NCBI GenBank assembly: GCA_964036045.1
Contig: OZ038383.1
Span: forward strand, 115,654,431 to 115,718,430
Length of the DNA stretch: 64,000 bases
Direction: 5' to 3'
From: Eutreptiella sp. 'Long Island Sound 2002'
Lineage: Eukaryota; Euglenozoa; Euglenophyceae; Eutreptiales; Eutreptiaceae
In this document: positions 34,930 through 46,840 of the stretch, piece by piece
Layout: every line of letters starts with the position of its first letter
Position numbering within the stretch: position 1 is the first letter of the stretch
Made by a program: the position numbers and the translations under genes
Notes under the pieces: model-generated
Database searches by the model: none
What the model saw: the letters and a program-made list of their open reading frames with translations, nothing else
What the model was told of the DNA's origin: nothing

Positions 34930-35361
34930 GTAGGGGCCCCGGAAACCTGGAGCCCGCAATACCTGGTCGAAACCAAAGTGGGGCCCCACGCGAAAGCCCA
35001 AGAAAAGCCCCCATGGCCGAAGCCACTCCACCCCCCACTCAAGCTGGACACGATGGAGCACACCCAGCATGACGAATGGGCGACCCACTACATCATCTCC
35101 CACACCACCACCCGCAAGAACGACGCCGCCAAGATCACCATCACCCGCCACCTCCCCCACACCGCACAGGTGTATGAGCTGACGGCCCCCAACGTGCTCG
35201 TCACCCATCGCCGACACGACGAGCGATACACCATACAGGCGGAGGGGGCCGCCGAGACCACCCTGTACACATGGACAACACGGGCGGACCTCCCACACCC
35301 CACCCTCCATGACACCCCCTCCTGGCCCGGCCCCTTCCACACGGCAGACCGCCCAAAATAG
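34930..35361 (+). pseudogene. GC-rich unidentified coding region, part B
   Basis: Continues the same frame as part A after its TAA, with an internal ATG at 35053, to TAG 35359-35361. His/Thr-rich with alternating hydrophobic residues (beta-like). Probably once continuous with part A. Function unknown. Confidence 0.35.
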
Positions 35362-35429
35362 GAAGCCCAAACACACAGGCGTACACACCCCCACCCAGGA
35401 GGCCCAGCACTGACACGATGCAAGGCGCA

Positions 35430-37135
35430 CGGCCCGCACCCTCCAAGACGACCACACCATCCCCCGCATCAGCGCCCCCCCCGCCAGAGTGTCTGATGCC
35501 ACCCACAACCGCACCATCACAGGCATCATCACGGACTGCCTGAACCCAGCGGCGTCACGGGCAGACGCCGTTTGGATCAGTGAAGGGCGCTCCCACACAC
35601 GGGCGGTGGCGCGCCTCAACAACATCCAACCCCACAAACTCCAGTGCGCCGTCGGACCCTTCGCCGTGCACATCACCCCGTACGGCATCAACCAGGCCCG
35701 GTGTGAGCACCATGACCCGCCCTGCTCCACCCCATGCACCTCGCCCCTGCGCCAACCGCTCCCGGCCCCCACCATCACGGGCAACATGTACCTGGGCACC
35801 ATACCGGGGGACCCGGGCATATACATCCTGCCCAACAGGTCCAGGGAACACGCCATCCCCCTCCACGGAGTAGAGTCCCTCGCCATGGGACCGCCCCCAC
35901 CAAAACACCAACACCAGCACATCCCGGGGGACAAACGGACGCAGGCGCCAGACGGGGGAAAAAAGGCCCACCAACGCGCCTGGCCCACATCACCCTCCAG
36001 CCCACAGCCCACCTACCAAAGGACTTCGGCGGGGAGCGCCACATCGTCCTGGAGGGGCAAGCCCACCACATCATCACCGCCGCTCTATACACCCTTGCCG
36101 CCCACGAACACCACTGGGACCCCACAGCCATCCCAGCGGTGCCCCCACCACCGCAAGGCCCAAACGATCCCGTCAGCCCCCTCCACATCCATCAACTCCT
36201 AAGCCGCAGGGCCACCCCACACCTCCATCCCTCCAGGATAGAACTAGCCATCGCATCGTGGGACACCCTGGACACCACCCCCCCAACAACCCGCTATCCA
36301 CATCCTCAAAGCGGACGCCCAGTGGTGGGTCCTCCGATGGGCACACGGAGTCCTCATGGCGGCCCAGGCCTACACTCCGGAGATAGACCCGGAAGACCCC
36401 CCACGAGGCCGGCAGCGACTCCTCCAGGCCACCATCCTCACAGGCCGCAAAGGCGCCCCGTGGGAAGCCCTCCACACAGCACTCTACTGGGCTCAAGTGT
36501 CCCCCAACGGCCCAGACACACCGGAACCTACGGAGGCCTGGGTCAAACAGGCCAAGGCCATGAGGAACTACCACCTCCACCACCCTTTCGACAACAGCCC
36601 AGCCGCACTGACATGGCCAACCGACCCCCCGGAGACCGTGCGCAAGCTCGCCGACCTCACGCACAGCCATGCGAAAGCGACCATGCAAAAGCCGGCAGAA
36701 CCCCCGCTAAGGGATCCGGGCCAGCAGGCTACGCACCCCTTCTTCCAACCCCAGGCCCCCCCAGCCCCACCACCTGCGGTCCCAGCCAAGCGAGGGAAAC
36801 GGAAAAGGGGCGCACCCGCCCCCAACCAGGCCAGGGAAGCAGCAACCTCCCAACCCCCCGCACCCCCCCCGGCCCACCCGGCAAATGCGGACCAAGCATC
36901 CTCGTCATCCTCCCTCCCATCATTACCACCACCCAACCCGGACCAGGCATCCTCATCATCCTCCCAACCAAGCATCCACAGTGCCACACACAACCAGCAC
37001 ACCCTCAACACCACCACCACGCGGTCCAGCACCACCCGCCGCCCCCACTACACGACCCCACGGCACACGAGCCACGATACACCCCCATGGACCCGCGGGG
37101 AGCCGCGCACGCACACCAACAACACCGGGGCCTAG
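35430..37135 (+). pseudogene. GC-rich unidentified coding region, part C (frameshifted)
   Basis: Protein-like composition switches frame near 35970 and 36290, which points to two indels in one original ORF ending at TAG 37133-37135. Segments look globular with conserved-looking Trp/His/Pro. The last 150 codons are Pro/Ala/Ser-rich with a Lys-Arg-Gly-Lys-Arg-Lys-Arg basic cluster (36787-36810) and two Ser-rich repeats. No recognised domain. Reading continues from parts A and B, so a single protein of over 1,000 residues is possible. Confidence 0.38.
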
Positions 37136-37638
37136 TAGGAGCACCCCACCACCACCAGCAGCCCCCCCACCCACACCCCATACCAGCGAGCACCATCCAC
37201 CAGCAGCCACCCATTACATACGGACCACAGCCCCACCCGGACGCCCATGCGGCCGCCTCCCACCTACACCTCGACACCACGACCAGCCAGGGGCCGCAAG
37301 GACCGCACGGCGCGCACAGGCAACACCCACACAACCCACAGGGACGCCCAGACCCCAAGCCAGCACAACAACCAACCCCGCCCCCCCCAGCACCAACAGT
37401 GCCAACCCCACACCACCCCCCCCCCCGCCCCCCCCCGGGACCAGGCCACAGACGCAACACGCGGCAGCCTCCACCAACCGATTGATGTCGATGCCCCCGC
37501 CGACACACGCCACCGCGAGTCCCCTCTCCCGAGACCGCCACAAAAAACCCCATCAACGGACCCCCCACGCGACAATGACGACCACCCCCCCCAGTGTAAA
37601 ATTGTCCTAAACGGCCAAATGTTTTTTACAGTTAACCC

Positions 37639-38814
37639 GTGGAGCAATTCAGTTGCGTGGTTAACACCCAGCCCACACCATCCCCCCCATCACACCCCGC
37701 ACCACCAGCCGCCGCACCGGCCGAACCCTTAGCCCTGCACAACCCCGCAGCGGTACGGCAGCACCTCCGGGGACTCGGGGACCAGGAAGTGCTGCGCCTC
37801 CACACCTCCGGCACCACCCAGCGCATCCGGGCGATCACCCTGGTCCAGGCGGCCACCCTGGGGGAAGGCGTCCGAGACTTCCTTCTCGACGCCTTCCTCC
37901 ACGTCGCCCGACACGACCGCCCCCCACGCGCCACCCGAGACGGCGAGAGCCCGCCCCCCACGGGGGACCGAATCTGGGTGCCCCCCATCGACTGGGGGCG
38001 ACACCTAGTGGGACAGCCTGTGCCGGAGCGGGAGAACACCCAGGGCCGCACCCGCTACCGCGAGCCCAACATGGCCCACCTCCCACCCAGCGCCACCCCC
38101 AGCAACACCAAAGAGTGGGAGCGGGGAACATGGGTAGCCCGGATGGCCTCCCTGAGCAACTTCCGGCACCACGTCCCGGGGGACATCCCCACCCCCGACG
38201 ACCGGCAGCCAGCCCCCTCCACGTACATGAGTCTCATGTACAATCGGCACTACACCCTCTCCACCATCCACTACCACGCACCAACTGACCACTGGGTTGT
38301 GCACGGCACCGACTCCCTCCTCCCCGCTGACTACGCCCCCCTCCCACACAACCCAGGCTTCGACACGTACAACAGGGGGGACGAGCCGGACGCCCCCCAC
38401 ATCTGGGGCACGTGGGAACGCAAATCCCTGGACACGCTGCTCTCCATCAGCAGCGGCAGCCAGGGCCTTGGTAGGGCGATGTATTGCCTTGCCAAGTGGA
38501 CCCAACAGACCTGGGGGATCCCTACGGACCGGTGGCTGTGGAGGGTCACGCTGCGCCCCCAGCAGAGGGAAGCCCCCCCAAACAGCAGGGGACCCACCCC
38601 CCCACGCCCCACCACCCTACAGCTCTGCCCATACATGGTGACAGCCCGCCTCATGGCGCTGCTGTGGCCGGGCCCCCACACCCCCACCCAAAACTACCCC
38701 CACCTCACGGAGGAGGACATGCCCGGCATCCAGCGGTGCTTCTTCTGCACCCTCGACTACCTCCAGCAAACGCACCCAGAAGTCCTGGAGCAGATATGGA
38801 CACCCCCCGGATAA
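37639..38814 (+). CDS. Hypothetical protein (391 aa), GC-rich
   Basis: An intact ORF to TAA 38812-38814. After a Pro-rich N-terminus (about 25 residues) it looks globular: Leu/Arg helices to residue 100, a Trp-Val-Pro-Pro-Ile-Asp-Trp motif, Tyr/Thr-rich strands around 180-240, and a Cys-containing C-terminal helix. It begins just after part C and shares its codon bias, so it may be the next ORF of the same unit. I do not recognise a family. The frames opposite it are shadows. Confidence 0.45.
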   Translation: MEQFSCVVNTQPTPSPPSHPAPPAAAPAEPLALHNPAAVRQHLRGLGDQEVLRLHTSGTTQRIRAITLVQAATLGEGVRDFLLDAFLHVARHDRPPRATRDGESPPPTGDRIWVPPIDWGRHLVGQPVPERENTQGRTRYREPNMAHLPPSATPSNTKEWERGTWVARMASLSNFRHHVPGDIPTPDDRQPAPSTYMSLMYNRHYTLSTIHYHAPTDHWVVHGTDSLLPADYAPLPHNPGFDTYNRGDEPDAPHIWGTWERKSLDTLLSISSGSQGLGRAMYCLAKWTQQTWGIPTDRWLWRVTLRPQQREAPPNSRGPTPPRPTTLQLCPYMVTARLMALLWPGPHTPTQNYPHLTEEDMPGIQRCFFCTLDYLQQTHPEVLEQIWTPPG

Positions 38815-39180
38815 CCCACGTGCCCGCACAGCCGAGACAACGCCACCACACGGCCACATACACCTACACCGGCACCAGCACGCACATGTCAACAGGGAAA
38901 GCGCCCACACACGCCCGGTGCCCGAACCCGCACCCTCGTTCTCGCTACTCGCATGACCCAGCATGCTACGCCCGCCCCCGCAGCCCAGGACCCTCCGCCG
39001 TCCCCCAGGGCCCTCTCCTCCGCCTCCGGCTCCACAACCTCCACCACCGCAACCACCTCATCCACCACCACCAACAGGTTCATCCGGGAGCCGGTACAGC
39101 TCGCCATGCGGTGACAAATCGAGCAGGACCCCACCGTGTGGCCAGGGGGGGGGGTCGAGGATATACTCTTGGGGGTGGAG
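38815..39180. other. Junction region with G/C homopolymers
   Basis: His/Pro-codon-rich remnants continue to about 39110, followed by G-runs at 39147-39155 and 39184-39191. The boundary with minus-strand LINE A lies here, but I could not define a target duplication. Confidence 0.35.
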
Positions 39181-39199
39181 AAGGGGGGGGGTAAGCAGT

Positions 39200-40300
39200 T
39201 CGTGGTGCCCCGCTAGTTGGGGGCGAACAGAAATGGCTGGGTTTTGAAAGGTGTACTCTTTTTTCGTTGCGGCGGAGACCGGGGTCTTTGATGGTGTGCG
39301 TCGTGCAGTCCGAAAACTGGAGTGTGGCCGATTCTGTGTGCACCTCCGTGACTGTTCCTAGGTGGAACCCTAGGTCTTGGGGTGTTCGCTTCAACCTGTT
39401 GCCGAACTTGCTGTATTGTGGTGCTGGTTTGGTGGCTAGGAACCGGACTTGGACTTTCTCTTTTGGGAGGAAGAGGGAGGGGGAGCAGGAGCCCCAGAGG
39501 CCGGTGCTGTGGTATCAGAGGCCTATGGTGTGGCACGCGTCCATGACGGTGTCTTGGATTGGATTGCGTGTGGTGGAGACCATCGCTTTGGAATAGGATT
39601 CGTTTGTGGAGGCTGGGCCGTCTCCGTTGAGGTATCTGATTGCGGTGTTCACCAGGGCCATGCAAATGGAAAAAGTGAAGTGGCGGAGTCCTAAGCCTCC
39701 CTGGTGGCGGGGGGTATAGCGGGCTTTAGTAGAGACGAGGCGGGAAATCCTGTTGGCCTTGTCCGGGGAGGGGTCATGTGCAATATTTTGCCAGATCATG
39801 GCCTGGAGGGCGCCCAACTCGTTCAGGGCTAGGGGGTGTGCCATGAGGCGGTAGGAATGAATAGGGATGAGTTGGACGTTTACTAAGAGAATGTATTCCA
39901 AAAGGGTGAGCCGGAGGGGTTGGAGGGTTGTGAAAAAGGAGCGTATTTCCGACTTGGCCAATGCCAGCGTTTGTGCCTCGTGGTTGGGGGTGAAGATGTA
40001 CACCCCTAGGTATTTGTAGCAGTTGTGCGGTTGCCCCGTCTTCTGGTTGGTCGTTGACAGGGGGGTGCCCGTGGGGGAGGTGAAAGTTCTGGGTGGGCTG
40101 TTCCCATAGCATGGATCTCGGTTTTGCTGAGGTTTAAGTCTAGACCCCACTCCCTGGCGACCGTGTCGAAGAAATTCAAAATTTGTTGTAGCGGTCCCCA
40201 TCCTCTGATCGATAGAGGAGGTCGTCAACGAAGGCGTGCCCCGACTCGTGTGGGGAGGGGGGTGCCGTGATGTGAGACGGTAGGGCGAAGAGGAGAACAT
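39200..40300 (-). pseudogene. LINE A post-RT C-terminal region
   Basis: ORF 39515-40300 overlaps the RT ORF by 125 bp in another frame and carries the thumb-type continuation (a Tyr-Lys-Tyr-Leu-Gly-Val motif near 40000, typical after LINE RT domains). A second frame at 39213-39514 carries what looks like the true C-terminus. At least two frameshifts. No RNase H visible. Confidence 0.6.
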
Positions 40301-41279
40301 TCAGGTAAAGGCAAAAAAGGATGGCTGACATGGGGCATCCCTGCCGAACACCTCTGGTTTGCAGGTGGGAGGATTGGGTGTGCCCTGACACCACCGGGAA
40401 GTCACGGGGGGCACGGTACAAGGATTGAGTGAGGTTTACTAGGGGCGTGGGAAAGTTCAGGCGGGACAGCACCGTGAAGAGGGTGGTGTGGGGGACGGAG
40501 TTGAAAGCCTTATTGAAATCAATGTAGAGGCTGTAGCTACCGACTGATTCCCGAAACGTGTATAAAGGGTTGAAAATGTGGTCTTGGCACCTGCGGTTGG
40601 GAAGCCCGCCGACCTGGGTGGGGTGTATGATGAAGTGCTCGATGGCCGCTGTCAGTAGCTCACGGTTGGCGTGCGTTGCAATTATTTTGTAAACGCTGTT
40701 CAGCAAGGCTATAGGCCTGTAATTTACAGGGTTCGTCACGTCACCCTTCTTAAAAAGCAAGATAATGTTGGCTTCGAGCCATTTCTCGGGCAACGGCTGG
40801 TGGAGGTAGTGGTTACATACCCTCCAAATGAATTGTTGGATAGGGGGAGGGGAGATGTGCAAGCTGTAGTTGTTTGTGAAGTCCCGCCCACCTGCCTTGT
40901 TGGGCGTTGACCTCTTGAGCGTGTTGCGGAATGATTCCCAGGTAATGTCAGGGAGAGGGCTGTGTTTTGTGGGTTCAGGGCAGGTGGGGGAGTGTCTGAG
41001 CAGGCGATCAGCGAGTGTGCTCGGCGGTGCGTACTCAAGGCTGCCCCCCAGGGTGAGGAGTGTGGAAGCAAAAATGGAGCTCACTTCTTTAGGGGTGGAG
41101 ACGAGCTGTGTGGCGCCCGGGCGCTTCAGCGTTATTTCACCGCGTTCCACAGGGTTGAGCGCCTCGTTGATGGTGCGCTTGATCCTAGTTTTCCTCACAA
41201 GGCACCGATGGATTTCGGTGGTTGCGGCCTTGTTCACTTTGGTTTCCCACTCCTTGACGAGTTTGTTTAGCGTGTCCAT
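40176..41279 (-). pseudogene. LINE A reverse transcriptase domain
   Basis: RNA-dependent DNA polymerase for target-primed reverse transcription. In order from the N-terminus: a Lys/Arg-rich leader, the L-F-K-K-G-D and N-Y-R-P-I-A-L-L-N motif (about 40700-40770), L-Y-I-D-F-N-K-A-F (about 40510-40540), R-Q-G-C-P-M-S (about 40335-40355), and catalytic F-V-D-D (about 40216-40230). This order is that of non-LTR RTs (RVT_1). The upstream part of ORF2 lies in other frames at 41280-41534. Confidence 0.88.
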
Positions 41280-41534
41280 GGAAGCGGGGTAGTTGGGATG
41301 GGTCCGCGGGGGGTAGGGTTTGCAGGGACGCTTTGATTTTCTTAACCAGTGCCGAGGAGGTGGGGTGTGACGGTGTGGTGATGCTGTGGTAGCTGGTCGC
41401 TACTTCCTCCAGTACCACATCTGTGAATAGCTCTATGTCTGCCGAGGCTAAGGACTCAAAGCGGGGGAGGATGGACTCGCACCATTGCGCCAGGGGGGCA
41501 AGGGAGTCGTGGTGCTTGGAGCGCTCTCGCTCCG

Positions 41535-42467
41535 TCAGTTTGCGGGTGTTTCGGAGAAGGGGTGGGGGGGGACTTGAGAGGTGTATGTGACTGGGTGGTG
41601 GTCTGACGTTTTGTCATCGGTTTGGATGGTGGCAGAGGTTGGGGCAAAAAACTCCGAGGCCGCTGGGGAGAGCAAAATATGGTCGAGTCGGCTGCTGCTT
41701 GCCCTGTACGGGGTGTTGTATCGGGAGAAAGACCGCTCGGTCGGGTGAAAGTGCCGGAAGGTATCGATGAGGCGTGGCTGGTCGCTTGTGACCTGCCTGC
41801 GGAGCCATGGCCACTCGTTGTCCGTTTGGAGGTTCGCTCCGTCCAGTTCAGGGCACATTATGTAGTTGGTGTCGCCGCCGAGGACGTGGTTGGGATATTG
41901 ATACATGAGTGGCCGCAGGATGTTTTCAATTTTTGAGCGGTGGACGTCCGCGCTCGGGGCGTATACCGAGACCAACAAGGTGAGCGGGGCCCCCGGGAGG
42001 GTGAGAACGGCTGCCGCCAGCAGCCCTTCCGTATCGAGTCGGGGGAGGCGGGTAACGAGCCGGGCGAGCCGGGGGGAGCAAACCAAAACGGACCCGTGCT
42101 CGCCTCTGGAGTGTTTGTCCTGGCTGATGTTCGAAACAATGCCGGCTTTAGTGCCCGAACCGTAGGCGTATTCGTGGGGGAGGATGGGGGCGTGATTGAT
42201 TTCTTGGAGAAAGAGGATGTTGAAGTCCTTATTGAGGTGTCGGAGGATTGGGCTGCTCACTATAGGTTTCTTCTGCAAGTTGTGGGACAGAAAATGCAGT
42301 TCTGAAGGGAGGGGTAGGGGGGGTTGGCGAGGCCGTTGGTATCCCTTCCGTAGGCGCGTACCGGATTTTGGGGGGGGCGGGATAGGGGGGGGCTGGGGGG
42401 GTGCTGAGGGGTCGGGCTGGCTGGGCTGGCTAAGGCAACGGAAGTGCTGAATTTGGTCGGCCGGCAC
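41535..42467 (-). pseudogene. LINE A apurinic-like endonuclease domain (ORF2 start)
   Basis: A likely ORF2 start at 42467, with a Pro-rich N-terminus of about 45 residues. An exonuclease-endonuclease-phosphatase fold follows: an F-L-Q-E motif early, a G-G-D-T-N motif at mid-length (usually G-D-F-N), S-S-R-L-D-H-I-L toward the end, and the catalytic D-H-H-P-V. This nicks target DNA in APE-type LINEs. The frame is lost at 41535, and the linker to the RT continues in a different frame, a probable one-base indel. Confidence 0.85.
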
Positions 42468-42490
42468 TACGGCCCAGGGGAGCTCTTCGT

Positions 42491-42621
42491 CTAGCCCCTT
42501 GCCGGTGACGGAGGAAGCCGTGACTGGGCCGGTGTTTCACCGAATCTTGACTCTTGTGTTTTCAGGCAGAGGGGGCTGGAGAGTGCAGGAGGCGGGTATC
42601 CGGCCCTCTGGCTTTTGTGGG
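42491..42621 (-). other. LINE A inter-ORF spacer
   Basis: About 150 bp between the ORF1 stop (42622) and the first ORF2 codons. Pro/Ser codon-rich, with no structure noted. Confidence 0.3.
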
Positions 42622-43160
42622 TTAGCTTGCCTGTGGGATGTGGCGGAGGATTAGAGCGAGCCGAGGGATGGTACGCGGGACAGTGAGCCCAAACACTTTG
42701 TCTTCCCTGCGTTGGGGTATCCCGTGGTGCCACTCATGGCGTGCTGCCTCTGTGAGGACCAGGAGAGAGTGGGCAAAGAGGCGGATGCGGAAACAGTCCC
42801 CGTTGGAGGGGTTTTCAAAGAACATTGTGGTGTCCCACTGGGAACCAAAAATGGACACCGGGTCGCCTAGCAAGGGGTCGTCCCTGTGGTAGCCGATGCC
42901 CTCTCCCGGGAGATACATTGTGCCTGTGATTTGGTTTGGGGGGGGGTGCGAGAGGCCTAGTCGCTCGAGCGCGGCCTTGTAGGGTTGGATGATAGAGGAA
43001 AACTCTTCCGGGATGTGGGACGTGGCGGTGACTTTGCTCCGGCTGAGGTATGCGTGGCCGAAGTGTTGGACTGAGCGCCCGTGGTATTTCTCCCACTTGT
43101 TGTCGTGGAGAACCTTTTTTACCGTTTCCTCTTGGCTCTCGGAAAATACGTCGCGGACGT
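42622..43160 (-). CDS. AlkB-like 2-oxoglutarate/Fe(II) dioxygenase domain, C-terminus of LINE A ORF1
   Basis: AlkB enzymes oxidatively remove methyl groups from nucleic acids. This segment has a Tyr-Leu-Pro-Gly-Glu-Gly-Ile-Gly-Tyr motif running into H-R-D (Fe ligands His and Asp, about 42880-42895), a Gly-Asp-Pro-Val-Ser-Ile-Phe strand, and then R-H-E-W-H-H-G-I followed by P-Q-R-R (the distal Fe-ligand His and 2OG-binding Arg, about 42700-42740). The order and spacing fit ALKBH-type domains. The first codons after the LINE B break (43160) continue ORF1 from 52611 in the same frame, so the domain belongs to the LINE and is not an independent gene. All key residues look intact. Residues predicted upstream of 43160 are antisense LINE B sequence. 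Confidence 0.8.
43128..43160. repeat. Left copy of 33-bp target duplication of LINE B
   Basis: Matches 52611-52643 with one mismatch (T at 43151, C at 52634). Both copies encode the same LINE A codons around Phe-Ser-Glu-Ser-Gln-Glu. Confidence 0.88.
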
Positions 43161-46100
43161 CCCGAGGTGCACTACCCCGTCCCGGAGTTCGCAACTCTAG
43201 CGGGGGGCGACTGGGTCCACCGCATACCCCGGGCCCTGGCCGCCCTGGGAGTGGGGCTGTACAACCCCATCGCGTGCCCCAGTGCAACCCATGTCCAACT
43301 ACAGTCCCCGGCGGGCAACATCGTCACGCTGCGCACCGCCAAGCTGCAACACCGCGACACGTGCCGCCTGACGGTGCCACACACAACGCCGTGGCATGGG
43401 CACCACCGGCCACGCCACCCCTTCCCCGACAACGACGATCCGTGGCCGACGGCGGTGCGGGAGTGCCTCAACCAATGCGCCGATGAACACCTCCACTATT
43501 GCCGCCGTGAGCAGGAGCCCACCAACAACCCCGGGTGGCGCGACACCTTGGTCCACCTCTTCCACACCACCGGCACGCGGCACCCCCGCCTGAGACTCGT
43601 CCACCCCACGAGGGCTAAGCAGGACGCCCACACCGGCCCACGGGTGACCCTGGATGGCCTGCACCTCCACGTCGGGGGCTACCGCCGCCGGGACTGCCTG
43701 TCCCCCCCCACGCGGGGGGCGGCGTACCACCCGCCGGCAGCCCTCATGTACATCCTCCACGACGTGCTCGCAGAAAGCGAGCACCAAGAGCCTAACGCGG
43801 ACGTGGCATGGCCCGAGCCCCTGCGCCCCCGGCCCCACGCGCGGACGCCGTTGTGGTTGGTGACCACGGACGACCAATGCACCCAAGCGACGGGGCAAGC
43901 GCAGCTCCGGCCGAGTGGGTAATAGTGCAGGTTGGGGCGGGCCAGCCCGAACCCCGTGGGCTCCCCCGTGGCACCGCCCTGCTGGTAGCCACGGGCATGC
44001 CGCACGACCCACACATGGCGGTGCACGCGTTGGAGGACCAGCCGGAGGACACGGGACACCTGGTGGTGCACCAGCGCGGGGGCCCGGCGTGGCTCAAGGA
44101 ACATGTGACGGCACTTCGGTCCTGGGCAAGCACGATCACCGGAGCGGAGATCCGGCTGCACGACCACCCGGCGATCAGCCCAGGCGACACCAGAGCGCTG
44201 AGCCTGGACCAACTGACCCCCAGCCACCCCGACGTCCGATGGCACTCCGCCGACCTCAACGCGGGGTGGCTCAGCCCCACCGGATACTACTGGATCCCGG
44301 AGGCCTGGGGCCACACCTCTTCCGACGCGTCCGGGGGCGGACCCTGCAAGCACGCCACCAGCGTCGCTCTCGCCGCCGACCTCACCCGCACGTGGGCGGT
44401 GGCCATCTCGGGCACGGTGCCCGACGGGGAGGGGGTGGCCGCCTCCCTCCCCCTACAATACGGTGCCCACCGACCATTGGTCCACACGGCGGACGCCGAA
44501 GTCATCCTCCACCTCCTGCGGCACGCAGATCGCGAGCGGACCACGGTGGTCCGCGCAGGCGCAGCGAAAGTGGTCAACCAGATGCCCCTGAGGTGGCTCC
44601 GGGACAGCCTGTGCGCGCGAGGGCAACACGCCGGGCACCCGTTCTGGTACGTCCGAGCCACCTCGCACCACAGTGACGCCCTACTGCACAAGGCGGACTG
44701 GGCGGCGTCCCAGGACACCGTCCTGCAGAACACGCCCCCGGACCCTGGCCACGCCCAGCTCATTGTCGCCGGCCGTGACGGCCATCTTGATCTACGGCCC
44801 CCCACGATGCGGGTGCTCGGCGAGGTCGCGCAGCGGGCGCAGACGGACCATGCGCTGACGCAGCGGGGACACATACCTTTTGGCGCGGCCCACGCCACGG
44901 CCTATGTCCACGCCCGGGACCTCACCGCGACGGCCACCAACCGCCGGGCGCTGCGGGCCCGAGACGGCCACACGCCGGTGCAGCGCAGGCTCCGCGTTCG
45001 TAAGGAGCGGCTCTCCGGCGTCGCCATCGTCCCACAACCGTGCCTTTTATGCGGCGGCCCGGAGGAGACCCCGGTGCACATGCACGTGGGATGCGCCCAC
45101 TCACAGCTCCTCTGGCCCCACTACCGCCAGGCGGTACACGAGGCGGCCCGCCAGCTCCCACCCGGGGACAAAGCCCTGTGAGTGGCCTCCTGGCGCTCTG
45201 CAGGCGCCACATGGACGGAGGTATTCTGCTCCGGACTGGTGCCCGAGGACGCGGAGGCGCAGCTCCGCGCCATAGCCCGAAACGACCCGCCGGGAGGGAC
45301 CTGTGTGGACGATTTCCTCCACCACATGCTCCGGCTGGGGGACTTCGCATGGGAGCTTCGCCACCACCGGGTGGAGCAACTCCTCCGCGAGCCCCAGAGC
45401 GCGGCGGCCCGGGCACACCGGTGGCTCACTGCGGCGGAGGGCGAACACCCTCCCCCTCCCCCGCGCCCTGACAAGGACTTCGTAGCCTCCCTCCGTGTCG
45501 TGAATGGCACTCTGGAGTGCCCGCCCCAAGAGGGCCCCCACCCGTACCAGGACCTGCCGGGGGGGTTCTCGAGGCACCTACAAGACGCCCTCTTCCCACC
45601 GTGGATCATCGGGCGCGGTTCCATGACCGCGTGGGAGGCGCGCATCGTGGGTGAGGAATGGGCGCGCGAGTGAAGCTGGTGGTGTGCCGCCACGCGCGCC
45701 CCGGAGACCCCTGCGCAGCGATACGCCGCCGTCCCCCTCAAGGGATGGGGGCCGGACACCCGGCCGAGACTCACCGCGATCCGCGGGGCGGGACCTGACC
45801 ACCCGTGGGACGCGGCGACGGGGGAATGGCTGCAGGCGGCCCTGGGGCCGCAAACGGGATGGACTGGGGACGTGTCCTCACTCGTCAGGACACCAGTCCC
45901 GCCCTGCATCGTCCTTCACGCCGCCAACGTACTCCGGGCTACGGAGATAAGCACGTGGGGACACGCCGCGGCCATTGTCCGGTGGCACCCCCCAGAGGAC
46001 GGGGCCGCCCAGCTCGCCGTGGCGCACTTCAAAGCTGGGGGGCCGGTATACGACGACGCCCTGTCCCGGCTGGGCGACACCCAGGAGCCCTTGCTCCTCA

Positions 46101-46801
46101 TGCTCCCCACCGGCATTGCAGCCGCGCTGCGCCAGGAGCTAGACGGCTGCGAAGGGCTGCGAGTGGGATGGGAGGCAGTCGCGGACGGCACCCTGCTGGC
46201 CCTCCTCCACCGAGACACCGCGAACGGGTGCCGATGGGATGCGCTGACGCCCCACCTCACCGGGCGCCACGTGTACATGGCAAGCCCCCCCCAGGGGCAC
46301 CCCCGCCCGGCGTGGGACGACCTCATCGCCGCCTTCCACGACCACGGGATCCTCCCCAACGACACGTGGCAGGAGGTCCAGCGGAAGACGCTCGGCAAGG
46401 ACTACCGGCGCCGCGTCCGCGCCCGCCTGCTGGAGATCTGGGACCCCCTCCGACAGAGGTGGGACGACCTCTGGCTCCGCCATCTCGACCCTTGGTCGCC
46501 GCCCTCCCACCTCCCACACACCTGCCGACTCTGCGGGGAATGTGACACGGTGTCCTCCGCAGCGTCGACAGGCGCCAACAGGTGCGCGCGGTGCGCCCGG
46601 GTGGCCGCGTGCCCCTGGCCTGAAGCTCCCGCAGGCCCGCGGAGGCGCACAGAGGAGGAGGCCCTGCACCGGCGCATCGAGGGGGCACACACCCCCTCAC
46701 ACGAACGAGCGGGCCCCGCGGGCGCTGCCCTTCTGTGGATCCACGTGCACCTGCCGGACCCCACATCCGTTGCGCACGTGTCGCACGTGTTCGCGCCCTA
46801 A
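43161..46801 (+). pseudogene. LINE B pol C-terminal region: RNase H and zf-RVT zinc finger
   Basis: The frame starting at 43161 runs to about 43920, then a one-base shift leads into a frame open to TAA 46799-46801 except for TGA at 45179-45181 and 45671-45673. RNase H (about 44310-44720): Asp in S-D-A-S-G-G (44324-44326), Glu in G-E-G-V-A-A, Asp in H-T-A-D-A-E, and a terminal H-S-D...K-A-D-W-A-A. This region degrades RNA in RNA:DNA hybrids. At about 45040-45120 C-L-L-C-G-G...E-T-P-V-H-M-H...C...W is the zf-RVT signature found after LINE RTs. About 540 further codons follow, with a second Cys cluster (C-x2-C...C-x2-C, about 46527-46605). No RT remains, which is consistent with 5' truncation. 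Confidence 0.75.
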
Positions 46802-46840
46802 CCCCCACCCGCCGCCGCCCTTTGCAGAGCCCGCAGCACC

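Larger units (their letters stand above)
39180..43160 (-). mobile_element. LINE A, 3' part (AlkB - endonuclease - RT), decayed
   Basis: Minus-strand non-LTR retrotransposon. The order from 43160 downward is AlkB-like domain (end of ORF1), APE endonuclease, RT and C-terminal segment. Its 5' part lies at 52611-55014; the two were separated by LINE B, and the coding frame is continuous across the break. Total length without LINE B is about 6.4 kb. Frameshifts between endonuclease and RT and after the RT make it inactive. Confidence 0.85.

Noticed and set aside
43161-43287. N-terminal extension of the AlkB ORF upstream of 43160 (start at 43287).
   Set aside because: It is antisense LINE B sequence beyond the target duplication. 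The genuine N-terminal continuation is at 52611-55014.
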